Virus record (IMG/VR): IMGVR_UViG_3300047557_000972
Location: 1-44,501 of that record
Direction: 5' to 3' (one strand)
Length of the DNA: 44,501 nt
Origin: a virus
Shown piece by piece: positions 27,146-35,144 of the stretch (positions within the stretch are counted from its first letter, which is position 1; each line of letters opens with the position of its first letter). Position numbers and translations under genes: made by a program. The notes beneath the pieces are model-generated. The model had not been told where the DNA came from and made no database searches. It was given only the letters and a program-made list of their open reading frames with translations.

Positions 27146-29369
27146 AGCGCTGAAGGACCCGAAGGTCCAGGCGCAACTGAAGGCTCTGCCGCCAGAGAAG
27201 CGGCTGGCTTACCTTTGGCGTGCCAAGTGGGTGGAGACGGCCCACAAGCACCAGATCGTTCCGAAGGGGGACTGGTCCATCTGGCTGATGCTGGCAGGCC
27301 GGGGGGCGGGCAAGACCCGTACTGCTGCTGAGCAGATCGGCTGGTGGGCCTGGACGGAGCCTGAGACCCGCTGGCTGGTTGCGGCCCCGACCAGTGCGGA
27401 TGTGAGGGGTACGTGCTTCGAGGGCGACTCGGGGCTGCTGAACGTCATCCCGAAGGCTCTGGTGGCGGACTACAACAAGGCGTACCACGAGCTACGGCTG
27501 ATCAACGGGAGCCTGATCAAGGGCATCCCTGCGAGCGAGCCTGAGCGGTTCCGTGGGCCTCAGTTCCACGGGGCTTGGTGCTGCATCCCAGGCACGATGA
27601 TCGCCACACCAAGCGGAGACCGGCCCATTGAGATGTTGACGGCTGGCGATACCGTGCTGACCCGACACGGCCCCAGGCGAGTATTGGCAGCAGGGCCATC
27701 TGGAAACCCTGCCGACCTAGTGCGTCTGGATTGTGGTGATACGAGCTTGACTGTCACGGAGGATCATCCGATACTGGTTGGAGACCAGTGGGTGGCTGCT
27801 GGTGACATCAAGGAAGGGGCCTATGTATGGGCTACAAATACATCGGCAGTAGATATGCCCACCGCGTCATTTACGAGCGGCATTACGGGTCGATACCAGC
27901 AGGCTGGGTGGTTCATCACCGGGATGGCGATCCTGGCAACAATGACCCGGCAAACCTTGAAGCGATGCCTCGGTCTGAGCACAACAGAATGCACCAGACT
28001 GGCAAGCCGACCACGGAAGCTCAGAAAGCTGCTGCTGCGGCGACTCTGGCCAAACTACGAACTCCGAAGGATGGTCGCTGCCTGCAATGCAGCGCCGAGT
28101 TTGTCTCCTTGGCCGCTGGGAGGGTGGGTGCCTTCTGTTCGCGGCCTTGTTTGGAGCGGTGGCGGCGCAACGTATTCAAGCCGGAGCAGCGCACCTGTGA
28201 TGTCTGCAAGGGCCTGTATATGGCCAAGAAGCGGTTCCAGCGATATTGCAGCAAGGTCTGCAACAACCGATCACAAGTACGGACCTATCGCAGTCAGCCC
28301 ACTGGAGGTACGCCGCGTCGAACGCTTGCCCAACGCGAAGACATACAACCTAACGGTTGAGGGCGAGCACGAGTTCATCGCAAACGGCATTGTTGTCCAC
28401 AACTGCGACGAGCTTGCAGCCTGGGAGTACATCCAGGACGCCTGGGATCAGATCCAGTTCGGCGTCCGACTGGGGACGAAGACCCGCACGATCATCACGA
28501 CGACCCCCAGGCCGAAAGACCTGATCCTGGAGTTGATCAACCGTGATGGGGACGATGTGGTGGTAACGACTGCCAGCACGTATGAGAATCTGGCTAACCT
28601 GTCAGATAACTTCAGACGGCAGATATTGCAGTATGAGGGGACGAAACTAGGCCGGCAGGAGATATACGCGGAGATTATTGACCCTGAGGAGGGGGGTATC
28701 GTCAAGCGTGAGTGGTTTAAGTTATGGCCTGCAGGGAAGGCGTTCCCCAAGTTCGAGTACATCATTCAGTCGTATGACTGCGCGACCTCTGAGAAGGTTA
28801 TGAACGATCCTACGGCCAGTGGTACGTGGGGGGTATTCAAACCTCAGGATGGGCCGATGTCTGTGATGCTGATTGACTGCTGGCAGGAGCGGATGCAGTA
28901 CCCGGACCTGAGGCCGAAGGTGATCGAGGAGTACGACACGGTCTTCGGTGAGGGGAAGGACAAGAAGCGGGTGGACCTGATCCTGATCGAGGACAAGAGC
29001 GCGGGGATCAGTCTTATACAAGACCTGCAGAGAGCACATCTGCCGGTGAGGGCGTACAACCCTGGCAAGGCGGACAAGGTGCAGAGGCTGAACATTGTCT
29101 CGAACATCATCGCCCGGGGCAGGGTGTGGATACCTGAGTCGGATCGTAGGAAGGGATATGTGAAGGACTGGGCGGAGGGATGCGTGTCCCAGATCTGCAG
29201 CTTTCCTGAGACGACTCACGACGACTTCGTGGATATGACCACACAGGCGCTGAGGTTTCTCAGGGACTCTGGGTGGTTGGAGATTGATCCCCCGCCTGAG
29301 GATGACTGGGATGAGGATGACTTCGTGGACAGCGGGAAGGTCAGGAGGGAGAACCCCTATGCTCAATAA
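27129..29369 (+). CDS. terL: Terminase large subunit precursor containing an intein
   Basis: 746-aa precursor. Extein N-part: Walker A AGRGAGKT (56-63), adenine-motif-like LVAAPTSADVRGTC, coupling region FRGPQFHGAW. The Walker B motif GAWCDELAAW is split: residues 151-425 are an intein, and C426 is the +1 residue. C-part: motif III IITTTPRP, nuclease acids in QSYDCATSEK (about 548), LILIEDKSAG (about 620) and TTHDDFVDMTTQ (about 697). After splicing the protein would be 471 aa, a normal TerL length. It hydrolyses ATP to pump DNA into the prohead and cuts concatemers. Activity should need intein removal because the catalytic DE pair is interrupted. Confidence 0.93.
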   Translation: MSDLIEALKDPKVQAQLKALPPEKRLAYLWRAKWVETAHKHQIVPKGDWSIWLMLAGRGAGKTRTAAEQIGWWAWTEPETRWLVAAPTSADVRGTCFEGDSGLLNVIPKALVADYNKAYHELRLINGSLIKGIPASEPERFRGPQFHGAWCCIPGTMIATPSGDRPIEMLTAGDTVLTRHGPRRVLAAGPSGNPADLVRLDCGDTSLTVTEDHPILVGDQWVAAGDIKEGAYVWATNTSAVDMPTASFTSGITGRYQQAGWFITGMAILATMTRQTLKRCLGLSTTECTRLASRPRKLRKLLLRRLWPNYELRRMVAACNAAPSLSPWPLGGWVPSVRGLVWSGGGATYSSRSSAPVMSARACIWPRSGSSDIAARSATTDHKYGPIAVSPLEVRRVERLPNAKTYNLTVEGEHEFIANGIVVHNCDELAAWEYIQDAWDQIQFGVRLGTKTRTIITTTPRPKDLILELINRDGDDVVVTTASTYENLANLSDNFRRQILQYEGTKLGRQEIYAEIIDPEEGGIVKREWFKLWPAGKAFPKFEYIIQSYDCATSEKVMNDPTASGTWGVFKPQDGPMSVMLIDCWQERMQYPDLRPKVIEEYDTVFGEGKDKKRVDLILIEDKSAGISLIQDLQRAHLPVRAYNPGKADKVQRLNIVSNIIARGRVWIPESDRRKGYVKDWAEGCVSQICSFPETTHDDFVDMTTQALRFLRDSGWLEIDPPPEDDWDEDDFVDSGKVRRENPYAQ
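27579..28403 (+). mobile_element. Intein in the Walker B motif of TerL
   Basis: 275 codons. Block A CCIPGTMIATPSGDRPIEML starts with the catalytic Cys; block B is LTVTEDHPILVGDQWVAAGD with the T..H pair; blocks F and G are AKTYNLTVEGEHEFIANGIV followed by VHN and a Cys in the extein. Taking the first of the two Cys as residue 1 restores GAWCDELAAW exactly. The region between blocks B and F (about residues 233-400 of the precursor) reads as unstructured nonsense in this frame because it overlaps an HNH gene in another frame. All splicing residues look intact. Confidence 0.93.
27827..28360 (+). CDS. HNH homing endonuclease nested out of frame in the intein
   Basis: 177 aa in the -1 frame relative to TerL. 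ATG 27827; this frame has a stop at 27803 just before, and AAGGAAGGGG (27810-27819) could act as ribosome site. HRVIYERHYGSIPAGWVVHH, RDGDPGNNDPANLEAMPRSE, HNRMH form an HNH-3 nuclease core. Then come two zinc-finger-like units, CLQCSAEF...FCSRPC and RTCDVCKGLYMAKKRFQRYC...VC. These finger/HNH combinations are typical of phage homing endonucleases, which cut intein-free target genes and spread the element. Its last 20 or so codons overlap the intein C-terminal splicing blocks. Confidence 0.85.
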   Translation: MGYKYIGSRYAHRVIYERHYGSIPAGWVVHHRDGDPGNNDPANLEAMPRSEHNRMHQTGKPTTEAQKAAAAATLAKLRTPKDGRCLQCSAEFVSLAAGRVGAFCSRPCLERWRRNVFKPEQRTCDVCKGLYMAKKRFQRYCSKVCNNRSQVRTYRSQPTGGTPRRTLAQREDIQPNG

Positions 29370-29373
29370 GGGG

Positions 29374-29401
29374 TTGCGCTCCAGCCGCTGCTGTGTATAA
29401 T
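29374..29401 (+). promoter_or_regulatory. Strong promoter of the noncoding RNA after terL
   Basis: TTGCGC (29374-29379), 16-nt spacer, TATAAT (29396-29401, consensus). Starts 4 nt after the terL stop. Transcription would begin at about 29408 and meet the terminator at 29556. It is the only exact TATAAT consensus box I noted among the promoters of the window. Confidence 0.75.
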
Positions 29402-29407
29402 GCTGGC

Positions 29408-29556
29408 ATCTATCGGGGTGGCACCCGGTAGTAGCACTCGTAGTGCGAATACCGAACCCATTGGGGAGCGGGCTTCGTCAAAGCGCATGGAAGGGCTACG
29501 AGACCGACCATGCTGCGGCAGCCAAGCCTAAAGCTCGTTCCCCAATGGGTTTTTTG
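29408..29556 (+). ncRNA. Stand-alone structured RNA of about 150 nt, family unknown
   Basis: Bounded by the promoter at 29374 and a T-run (29550-29555). The main stem pairs 29455-29475 with 29531-29551: 21 consecutive pairs, two of them G-U, so the terminator stem also closes the RNA. Inside is a second stem, GCATGG (29485-29490) with CCATGC (29508-29513) extended by two pairs past a bulge, with a 17-nt loop whose GGCT can reach AGCC outside (possible pseudoknot). The 5' part has hairpin TATCGGG/CCCGGTA (29411-29430) and hairpin GCACT/AGTGC (29434-29446); CGGTA (29426-29430) can instead pair with TACCG (29450-29454). No coding signal fits. It resembles long-stem phage RNAs, but I cannot name a family. 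Confidence 0.75.
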
Positions 29557-29848
29557 CTTTCTGCCTGCCCGTCAGGGCGCGTTAGCACTGGGCCTGCATG
29601 GGCTGCACCCAAGAAACACCGGCCTTCCTCCACCCGGAAGCGAGCCGACCAGCCTGTCAGCGAGGGACTGGGGAAGATGCGGGGGCAAGTGGTGAGACAA
29701 ACCCCGCATCGAGTGAATCGCTGCCTCATGGGTACTCTGGGCGGGCTGCTAGACGGCCCTGCCGGGAGAGGTGAACAGCCGGGGCTGTCACCCTTGGGGA
29801 TCTATTGGACTTGACCGCTCATCAAAGTTATGATCTGTCCATCTGAAC
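29557..29848 (+). other. Noncoding stretch with strong hairpins before the polyvalent protein gene
   Basis: 292 nt with no gene I can support; the frames across it are low-complexity shadows. Structure is dense: GCCC/GGGC near 29567, GATGCGGGG (29676-29684) with CCCCGCATC (29702-29710), GGGC...GCCC near 29741-29758, and GGTG-ACAGC (29770-29779) with GCTGT-CACC (29784-29792). It could be a second structured RNA, a long 5' leader or the packaging site region next to terL. Confidence 0.5.
29805..29834 (+). promoter_or_regulatory. Possible promoter for the polyvalent protein gene
   Basis: TTGGAC (29805-29810), 18-nt spacer, TATGAT (29829-29834). A start at about 29841 would leave only a few bases before ATG 29849 and no ribosome site, so leaderless translation or the second start (29864) would have to be used. 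Weak evidence, boxes only. Confidence 0.4.
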
Positions 29849-32800
29849 ATGGCGGATCGTGTAATGGATGACGCCGAATACCTACGCAGGCTTGAGAAGC
29901 TGCGTCCTCGGGCTGGTAAGCGTGCCCCGCTGGAAACTCCTCTTCCTGGCTCGTCGGTGCTGGATGTGCCTGTTGGCGGAACGAAGAGGATTCCGGACAC
30001 TGTACTGCGTCGGCGTCCTGAGCCAGAAGACACGATCACGGGGCTGAATCCCTCGATGGCGCAGAGGCACGCCGAGAAGATTGAGCAGTTCCTGTCCCCC
30101 AGGAGTGCTGGCCCGAAGCTGGTGGATAGCGCCCAGAGGGAATTGGCCAAGATGGCATCCCAGACCCTTATGGGCGGAGACAAGAGCCTGCTTCCGTTTG
30201 GGATTGGCTTACAAGAAGCTGTCCCCTTCTCCCCTTATGTGGCCGAGGAGTCGGGCGCAATGGTCCGGGAAGGGGTAGAGACTGGCAGCCCCCTGACGAC
30301 GGGCCTGGGGCTGGGTTTAGGGGCCCTACAAGCCTTTCCTGTGTTCAAGCCTATAGCCAAAGGCGTGCAGGCCGGTGCGATGGCAGCAGGCCGTGCTGGA
30401 GAGCGTCTGGCGGAACGGGTGGTGCCGCAGGTCATGGAGCGAGGGGGCCTGGGCGCTGAGATGCTGGGGGCTATGGGGACTGGTTCCCAATCTGCCGTGA
30501 TCAAGCCTAAGGGTCTTAGTGGGAACTGGTTGGCAAATGAGGTTGAGCGGCAGACAAAAGGGCTGAAGGTCCAGCCCGATCCCCCGTATGCCCCATACAA
30601 CGAACAAGAGCTTCAGCAGGCGGCTGCTCGTGGGTTTGGCCCTTATGACCCAGAAACTGGTGTGATGCCTGCCCCAGTAAATCCCGAGAATGCGGCTCTG
30701 AACAACTGGGTAGACAAGAAGCTCACCAAGTACATCAAGGCCGAGATGGGCACGCCGGAGGATCCGGTGCGTGCTCTTGCAGAGCGCGGTGTTCTGCACT
30801 ACGAGCCCATGGCGCTAGATTTTGGCGCGGTGCCTTCTCAGTTGATGAAGAAGCGTGCCAGTGCAGGTATGCAGGCTCCCCTGATGGGAAAGAGCGATCT
30901 GGCCCGCAGATGGGAGATGATGGCGGACAAGGCAATTGATCCCAGCCGAGCCCGTGATTGGACTGGTGCGCCAGAATGGGGATTAATTGATGAAGCAGTA
31001 CAAAGTGAAAATCCTTGGTTAACCAAAGTTCCAGAGGACACGCCTGTATATACAATTAAAGGGATATCGTTTTTTAATCAAGACGCCGGGTTTGATCACC
31101 TTCTCGATGAACTGAAGAACGCCGTTCGTGCTGATTCTGATTTGCCTGCTCACCTGAGGTACAGCCCCAAGGATCTGGAGAAGGTCACAGTTCCCCAAGC
31201 GGTGGAGCGGGTTGCCAAGATCAACGAGTACCGCGCCAACAAGAAGGCTGAGGCCAACGCTGCTATTGCAAGGAACTCCGCGACCATTCCGGTCAAAGAG
31301 TATCCAGAAGCCAAGATGACTTGGGTTGAATTCCAGCCGCCCAAGATAGAGGCGTTGCCTGAGGATGTAACCCGCAGGCAAATGAGTGCGACTCAAGGTG
31401 GGTTTGACGTTCCTGGGATTGGTTTCGTTGCTGCCAAGTGGGATCCCAAGACTGGGCTAGATTGGGCGCAGGCAGAGAACGATGTAAGAAAGCTGCTGGG
31501 CAGGAAGCCTTTGAGTGAGGCCCTGGACTACGAAGGTGACCTGATGGGTCACTGTGCTGGCAGATACTGCGATGATGTTATATCGGGTAACTCTCGGATC
31601 TACAGCCTGCGAGATGAGAAGGGCAACCCTAAGGTAACCATCGAGGTTAAGCCTGGGCAAGTCAGAACAACTCATGAAGATATTGATGCAATAGGTAAGC
31701 AGGCCACAGAAGAGGCCAACAGCAAAAACTTTGCATCGACAACAGATTACGATTTGTTTTATTGGCCTAGAGTTCGAGAGTTGCAAATGCAACTGATTGA
31801 ACAGAAGCGTAAAACTATCGCCCCTCAGATTGTTCAGATTAAGGGTTCTGGCAAGAAAGACCCTGGACAGCGCATCAGGCCAGAGGATTCTCACCTGCTA
31901 CCGTTTATTCACGACTTTGTGAAGAGCGGCACTTGGAGCAGCGTGGCAGATCTTAAAAATGCTGGCATGACTCGTTTGGGAGATAAGTATGTGACTAATG
32001 AAGAAATTGCTCCATTAGTTGCTGAAGCGAGGAAGTTTATTGATGAGACGCCTGCTCTTGAGCAGCAGCGTCAGGCACAAAGGGCGTATGAAGCCTACAG
32101 AGGGCCAATTCCATCTCCGGAGTACACACAACTGCAAAAAGAGATTAACAAACAAGTTCATCCAGATATTCCCTATACATACAGTGAACTAAGATCAATT
32201 TTTGATGATCCTAATGCATATGATGAAGGTGCATTAGGAGACAACTTAGAGCGTGTTAATCAGTTGCGCAAGCTGTTTGGAGATGCCAATTACGCACAAG
32301 GCGGCTTCGTCCAAGACACTGATGCTCTAGTGCAGAAGCTCATCCAAAGCGGCCTGAGCGAAGAGGAAGCCCTGACCCAGGCTCTTCGTATGGCGGGAGC
32401 CAGGGAAGAGGCCAGGATGGCCGGTGGAGGCCTTGCGAAGGCTGCTGGCAAGACTCCTAAGAAGGCCAAGAAGGCCGCTGGAGGGCGTGTTGATGCACCC
32501 GAGGGAGCCGAAGACTTCATCGCTCAGGTGAAGCAACGCATGGCCGGATCCAAAGATAAAGAACGCGACATGACAAAGGCTGAAGGAGGCGCTGTGATTG
32601 AGCCACCAGTTGACCAGATGCGTTTGGAGATGATGGAGCGAGGCTACGCGGGCGGATCAATCGTCAAAAGATTGAAGCCGGGCAGTCAAGCTGCAAAAGG
32701 TGCCGGTCAAGCAAAGCAGTCAGTCCTGCCTCCTGAGAAGCCCAGGGAACTTACCGGGCTGTTGCGTCCTGATGTAGATCCTGTGCGCGGTCAAACCAGC

Positions 32801-34912
32801 CGGGAGCTTACGAGGGCTCAGAATAAGGCGTTGACTGACCAGCAGAAGGAAATGCTGGAGGGACTGAAGAAGAAGTTCCCTGACTTTGCCGCCTCGGTAA
32901 AGTTTATGACCCCCCAGGAGGTTGGGAAGATTCTGTCTAACCCGCAGGGTGTTCAAGAGGTCAATCGTCTGTTGGAACTGCTGCCCCAGGCCAAGCAATT
33001 GTCTAGCGTGGCCAAAGCTGGAGAGGCCAAAAGAGGTTGGTACCGGGCAAGCACGCAAGCCTTGATTGATGTGTTTGGCAACGATGCTCCCAGGTTTGCG
33101 ACCCTGCTTGCGTCTTTGTCTCCACAGACTTCAGTGGAGATGAATCTTCTGAACACCTTGAATGTTTGGAAGAACTGGACCGCTGCTGGAAGGCCTACTG
33201 ACCCTGCCAGGATCAAGCAGATCATGGGGCAGTCTGTTGCGGGAACAAAGGGCGAGCAATCTGTGCTTGACGCATGGACGAACAATGCAATCAGGTCTTT
33301 GACCGTTGCGGATCCTGCGAAGGTAACTCTATCGGGGCCGAAGGTTGATTCCTTCTTCCGCAACTTGGCGGACGATGTTTATCGGGTTACCAATGATGCA
33401 TGGATGGCCAGTGGCCTGGGGGTTGGGCAAGATCTGTTCAGCGGGGCACCTACGGCCCTGCAGATTGCCCGAGGTGACCCTGGCCTGACGCCTGGATACA
33501 TCGCTACCAGCGCTCGTATGCGAGAGGCTGGCCAGCAGGCAAATATGCTGCCTTCCGAGGCACAGGAGACCACTTGGTCGGTCTTCATGCCTCTGTATGA
33601 GATGCAGCGCAGTACGGGCATTCCTGCGCGAGACATTCTTCAAAGAGGTCTGCTGACGCCGCAGCAAATCAGGGGAACGCCTGACTTCTCCTCGTTGCTT
33701 CAAGATCCCAAGTACGGCTCGATCCTCCAGCAGGCTGGCTATGGTGAGAACTTGGCCGCGCTCAAGCCTTACCAGTGGTCTGATCCAAAGATGGACTTGT
33801 CGCTGGCTGATCAGCGTGAACTGGAAAAAGTTGCCGAGCGGTTGGAGGGGCTTAAGAGCAGCCGTGAGCGCGAGAGCAGGGCCAAGGTGTTTTCCATGCC
33901 CAGCGGTCGTCCGCAAAGTGGTTTTGCGTATGAGACACCGGAATACATTCCTGGAAGGGGTACTGGGCATTTGGAAGAACTGATTGACGTTCCGCTGGAG
34001 TCTCGTGAGTTCTTCAGTTCACGCGCTGCAAATGCGTTTAAGGATCTTCAAGGGCGCGATGTCTTGCAGCAGTCTCTTCAATTGCCGACCATTCAGACAA
34101 GATCCATGACGGGTGCGTTCAGGCCCCCAGGTGAAATTCCTTACGCCTCGGGCAGGCTTGGTGGTGAGACGATACCGGGCCGGCACCCGGTGGAAGTTCA
34201 GCCTGGGTTTGCCATGGGAGCCGAGGTTCCTATTACCAGTAACTTGGACATTCCCGAGCGAATCAAGCGCAAGCTGACGGCTGCGGCAGGTGTTCGTGGT
34301 GCCATGACGGCGCAACTTGGATCGCCATGGAACTTGCAGATACCCACCAAAAGAGGATCTGGTTTGTTTGTCCCGCTCGATAAGAAGGTTGCCCAGGAGA
34401 ATATGCAGCTATCTGGAGCGCTGATGGATCCAAACACGGAGGCGCTAGCAGATACTGGCAGGGGCGTTGCCATGCTGAACTGGGGCAGTAGACTATCTGA
34501 CGACGAAGCTAGAGCTATTGCGCAACGTCTTGGTGCTAATGACCTTGTGCGTACCAAAAATGTGAGTGATTACGTCGATTACAGTCCAGAGTGGAATCAA
34601 CCTCCAGGATCTGGTGCTGTTACACGTAAGATGTTGAGCCTTGTAGACGAGTTGAACAAAGCGGACATCGAAGCTCTAAGCAGGGCAACGCAAGAACCGG
34701 CAGGCAAACTGTATGAGTTGTACGAACAACTCAAGCGTACCCGTGGATACGCTACTCGCGAGGACTTGATGCATTTGCTCAAGACTCTGCGAGATAAGGG
34801 TATCCCCGGAGTTATCACAGGTCTTGCGGCTGGGGAGGCGTTTGCGGCTCCTCAAGAGAAGAAGGCTGCGGGTGGCCTCGCGAGCCTACAACGTAGAGCG
34901 GCCCACTATTGA
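29849..34912 (+). CDS. Large polyvalent virion/ejection protein
   Basis: 1,687 aa; no ribosome site before ATG 29849 and an alternative ATG at 29864. About residues 550-620 hold a PcfJ-like segment: SEALDYEGDLMGHCAGRYCD, then SRIYSLRDEKGNPKVTIE. Around residues 1000-1230 is a region typical of large polyvalent proteins (GWYRASTQALIDVFGNDAPR, LASLSPQTSVEMNLLNTLNV, WKNWTAAGRPTD). Several short Gly-Gly motifs (YAQGGFV, MAGGGLAK, KAEGGAV, YAGGSIV, KAAGGLASL) occur. Polyvalent proteins are thought to travel in the virion and act on entering the host; placement between terL and portal is consistent. Enzymatic role not established here. Confidence 0.8.
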   Translation: MADRVMDDAEYLRRLEKLRPRAGKRAPLETPLPGSSVLDVPVGGTKRIPDTVLRRRPEPEDTITGLNPSMAQRHAEKIEQFLSPRSAGPKLVDSAQRELAKMASQTLMGGDKSLLPFGIGLQEAVPFSPYVAEESGAMVREGVETGSPLTTGLGLGLGALQAFPVFKPIAKGVQAGAMAAGRAGERLAERVVPQVMERGGLGAEMLGAMGTGSQSAVIKPKGLSGNWLANEVERQTKGLKVQPDPPYAPYNEQELQQAAARGFGPYDPETGVMPAPVNPENAALNNWVDKKLTKYIKAEMGTPEDPVRALAERGVLHYEPMALDFGAVPSQLMKKRASAGMQAPLMGKSDLARRWEMMADKAIDPSRARDWTGAPEWGLIDEAVQSENPWLTKVPEDTPVYTIKGISFFNQDAGFDHLLDELKNAVRADSDLPAHLRYSPKDLEKVTVPQAVERVAKINEYRANKKAEANAAIARNSATIPVKEYPEAKMTWVEFQPPKIEALPEDVTRRQMSATQGGFDVPGIGFVAAKWDPKTGLDWAQAENDVRKLLGRKPLSEALDYEGDLMGHCAGRYCDDVISGNSRIYSLRDEKGNPKVTIEVKPGQVRTTHEDIDAIGKQATEEANSKNFASTTDYDLFYWPRVRELQMQLIEQKRKTIAPQIVQIKGSGKKDPGQRIRPEDSHLLPFIHDFVKSGTWSSVADLKNAGMTRLGDKYVTNEEIAPLVAEARKFIDETPALEQQRQAQRAYEAYRGPIPSPEYTQLQKEINKQVHPDIPYTYSELRSIFDDPNAYDEGALGDNLERVNQLRKLFGDANYAQGGFVQDTDALVQKLIQSGLSEEEALTQALRMAGAREEARMAGGGLAKAAGKTPKKAKKAAGGRVDAPEGAEDFIAQVKQRMAGSKDKERDMTKAEGGAVIEPPVDQMRLEMMERGYAGGSIVKRLKPGSQAAKGAGQAKQSVLPPEKPRELTGLLRPDVDPVRGQTSRELTRAQNKALTDQQKEMLEGLKKKFPDFAASVKFMTPQEVGKILSNPQGVQEVNRLLELLPQAKQLSSVAKAGEAKRGWYRASTQALIDVFGNDAPRFATLLASLSPQTSVEMNLLNTLNVWKNWTAAGRPTDPARIKQIMGQSVAGTKGEQSVLDAWTNNAIRSLTVADPAKVTLSGPKVDSFFRNLADDVYRVTNDAWMASGLGVGQDLFSGAPTALQIARGDPGLTPGYIATSARMREAGQQANMLPSEAQETTWSVFMPLYEMQRSTGIPARDILQRGLLTPQQIRGTPDFSSLLQDPKYGSILQQAGYGENLAALKPYQWSDPKMDLSLADQRELEKVAERLEGLKSSRERESRAKVFSMPSGRPQSGFAYETPEYIPGRGTGHLEELIDVPLESREFFSSRAANAFKDLQGRDVLQQSLQLPTIQTRSMTGAFRPPGEIPYASGRLGGETIPGRHPVEVQPGFAMGAEVPITSNLDIPERIKRKLTAAAGVRGAMTAQLGSPWNLQIPTKRGSGLFVPLDKKVAQENMQLSGALMDPNTEALADTGRGVAMLNWGSRLSDDEARAIAQRLGANDLVRTKNVSDYVDYSPEWNQPPGSGAVTRKMLSLVDELNKADIEALSRATQEPAGKLYELYEQLKRTRGYATREDLMHLLKTLRDKGIPGVITGLAAGEAFAAPQEKKAAGGLASLQRRAAHY

Positions 34913-35078
34913 GCGCTTCCATGACTTTTGCGACGACATCACTTGGAGCTTGGTTCCAGCCGACGCGCTCAAACATTGCGCAGACTCGTTCACCGTTCTT
35001 GTCGGTGTACCAGACTGAGATGATCTTGTCGTCTTTCCCCCAGCGAACTATCCGCGCTCTGCGCTTCTTGCCGTCCAT
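34815..35078 (-). CDS. Antisense single-gene insertion, unknown protein (moron-like)
   Basis: 87 aa from ATG 35078 with AGGAG 6 nt upstream; the frame opens to 35144 but the upstream part covers a promoter. KKRRARIVRWGKDDKIISVW, YTDKNGERVCAMFERVGWNQ, APSDVVAKVMEALNSGPLYV: a small, basic beta-rich domain followed by a helix and Pro-rich tail. It lies alone on the minus strand between two late genes, has its own sigma70-like promoter, and its 3' end overlaps the polyvalent gene by 98 nt. Independent expression is the mark of a moron; function unknown. Confidence 0.7.
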   Translation of the reverse strand: MDGKKRRARIVRWGKDDKIISVWYTDKNGERVCAMFERVGWNQAPSDVVAKVMEALNSGPLYVVGSRGHPQPSSLEEPQTPPQPQDL

Positions 35079-35114
35079 AGCCACTCCTATGCAGCCCATG
35101 CTGCGTGCCGACAG

Positions 35115-35144
35115 AGTGTAACACAGGGTTGAACGACATGGCAA
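35115..35144 (-). promoter_or_regulatory. Minus-strand promoter of the antisense gene
   Basis: On the minus strand: TTGCCA (35144-35139), 18-nt spacer, TACACT (35120-35115). The -10 hexamer is identical to those of P2 and P3, so it should be read by host RNA polymerase. The -35 box overlaps the start codon of the portal gene, so the two genes may interfere. Confidence 0.65.

Noticed and set aside
27800-27830. Programmed -1 frameshift joining the intein to the HNH protein
   Set aside because: No X XXY YYZ slippery heptamer in the TerL frame within the short window allowed (27806-27827); internal initiation is simpler.
29408-29556. tRNA or tmRNA after terL
   Set aside because: No cloverleaf, no T-arm consensus and no CCA end; the closing 21-bp stem with T-run is terminator-like.
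29443-29814. 123-aa open frame over the small RNA and hairpin region
   Set aside because: Starts inside an RNA stem, crosses the terminator, no ribosome site, low-complexity product.
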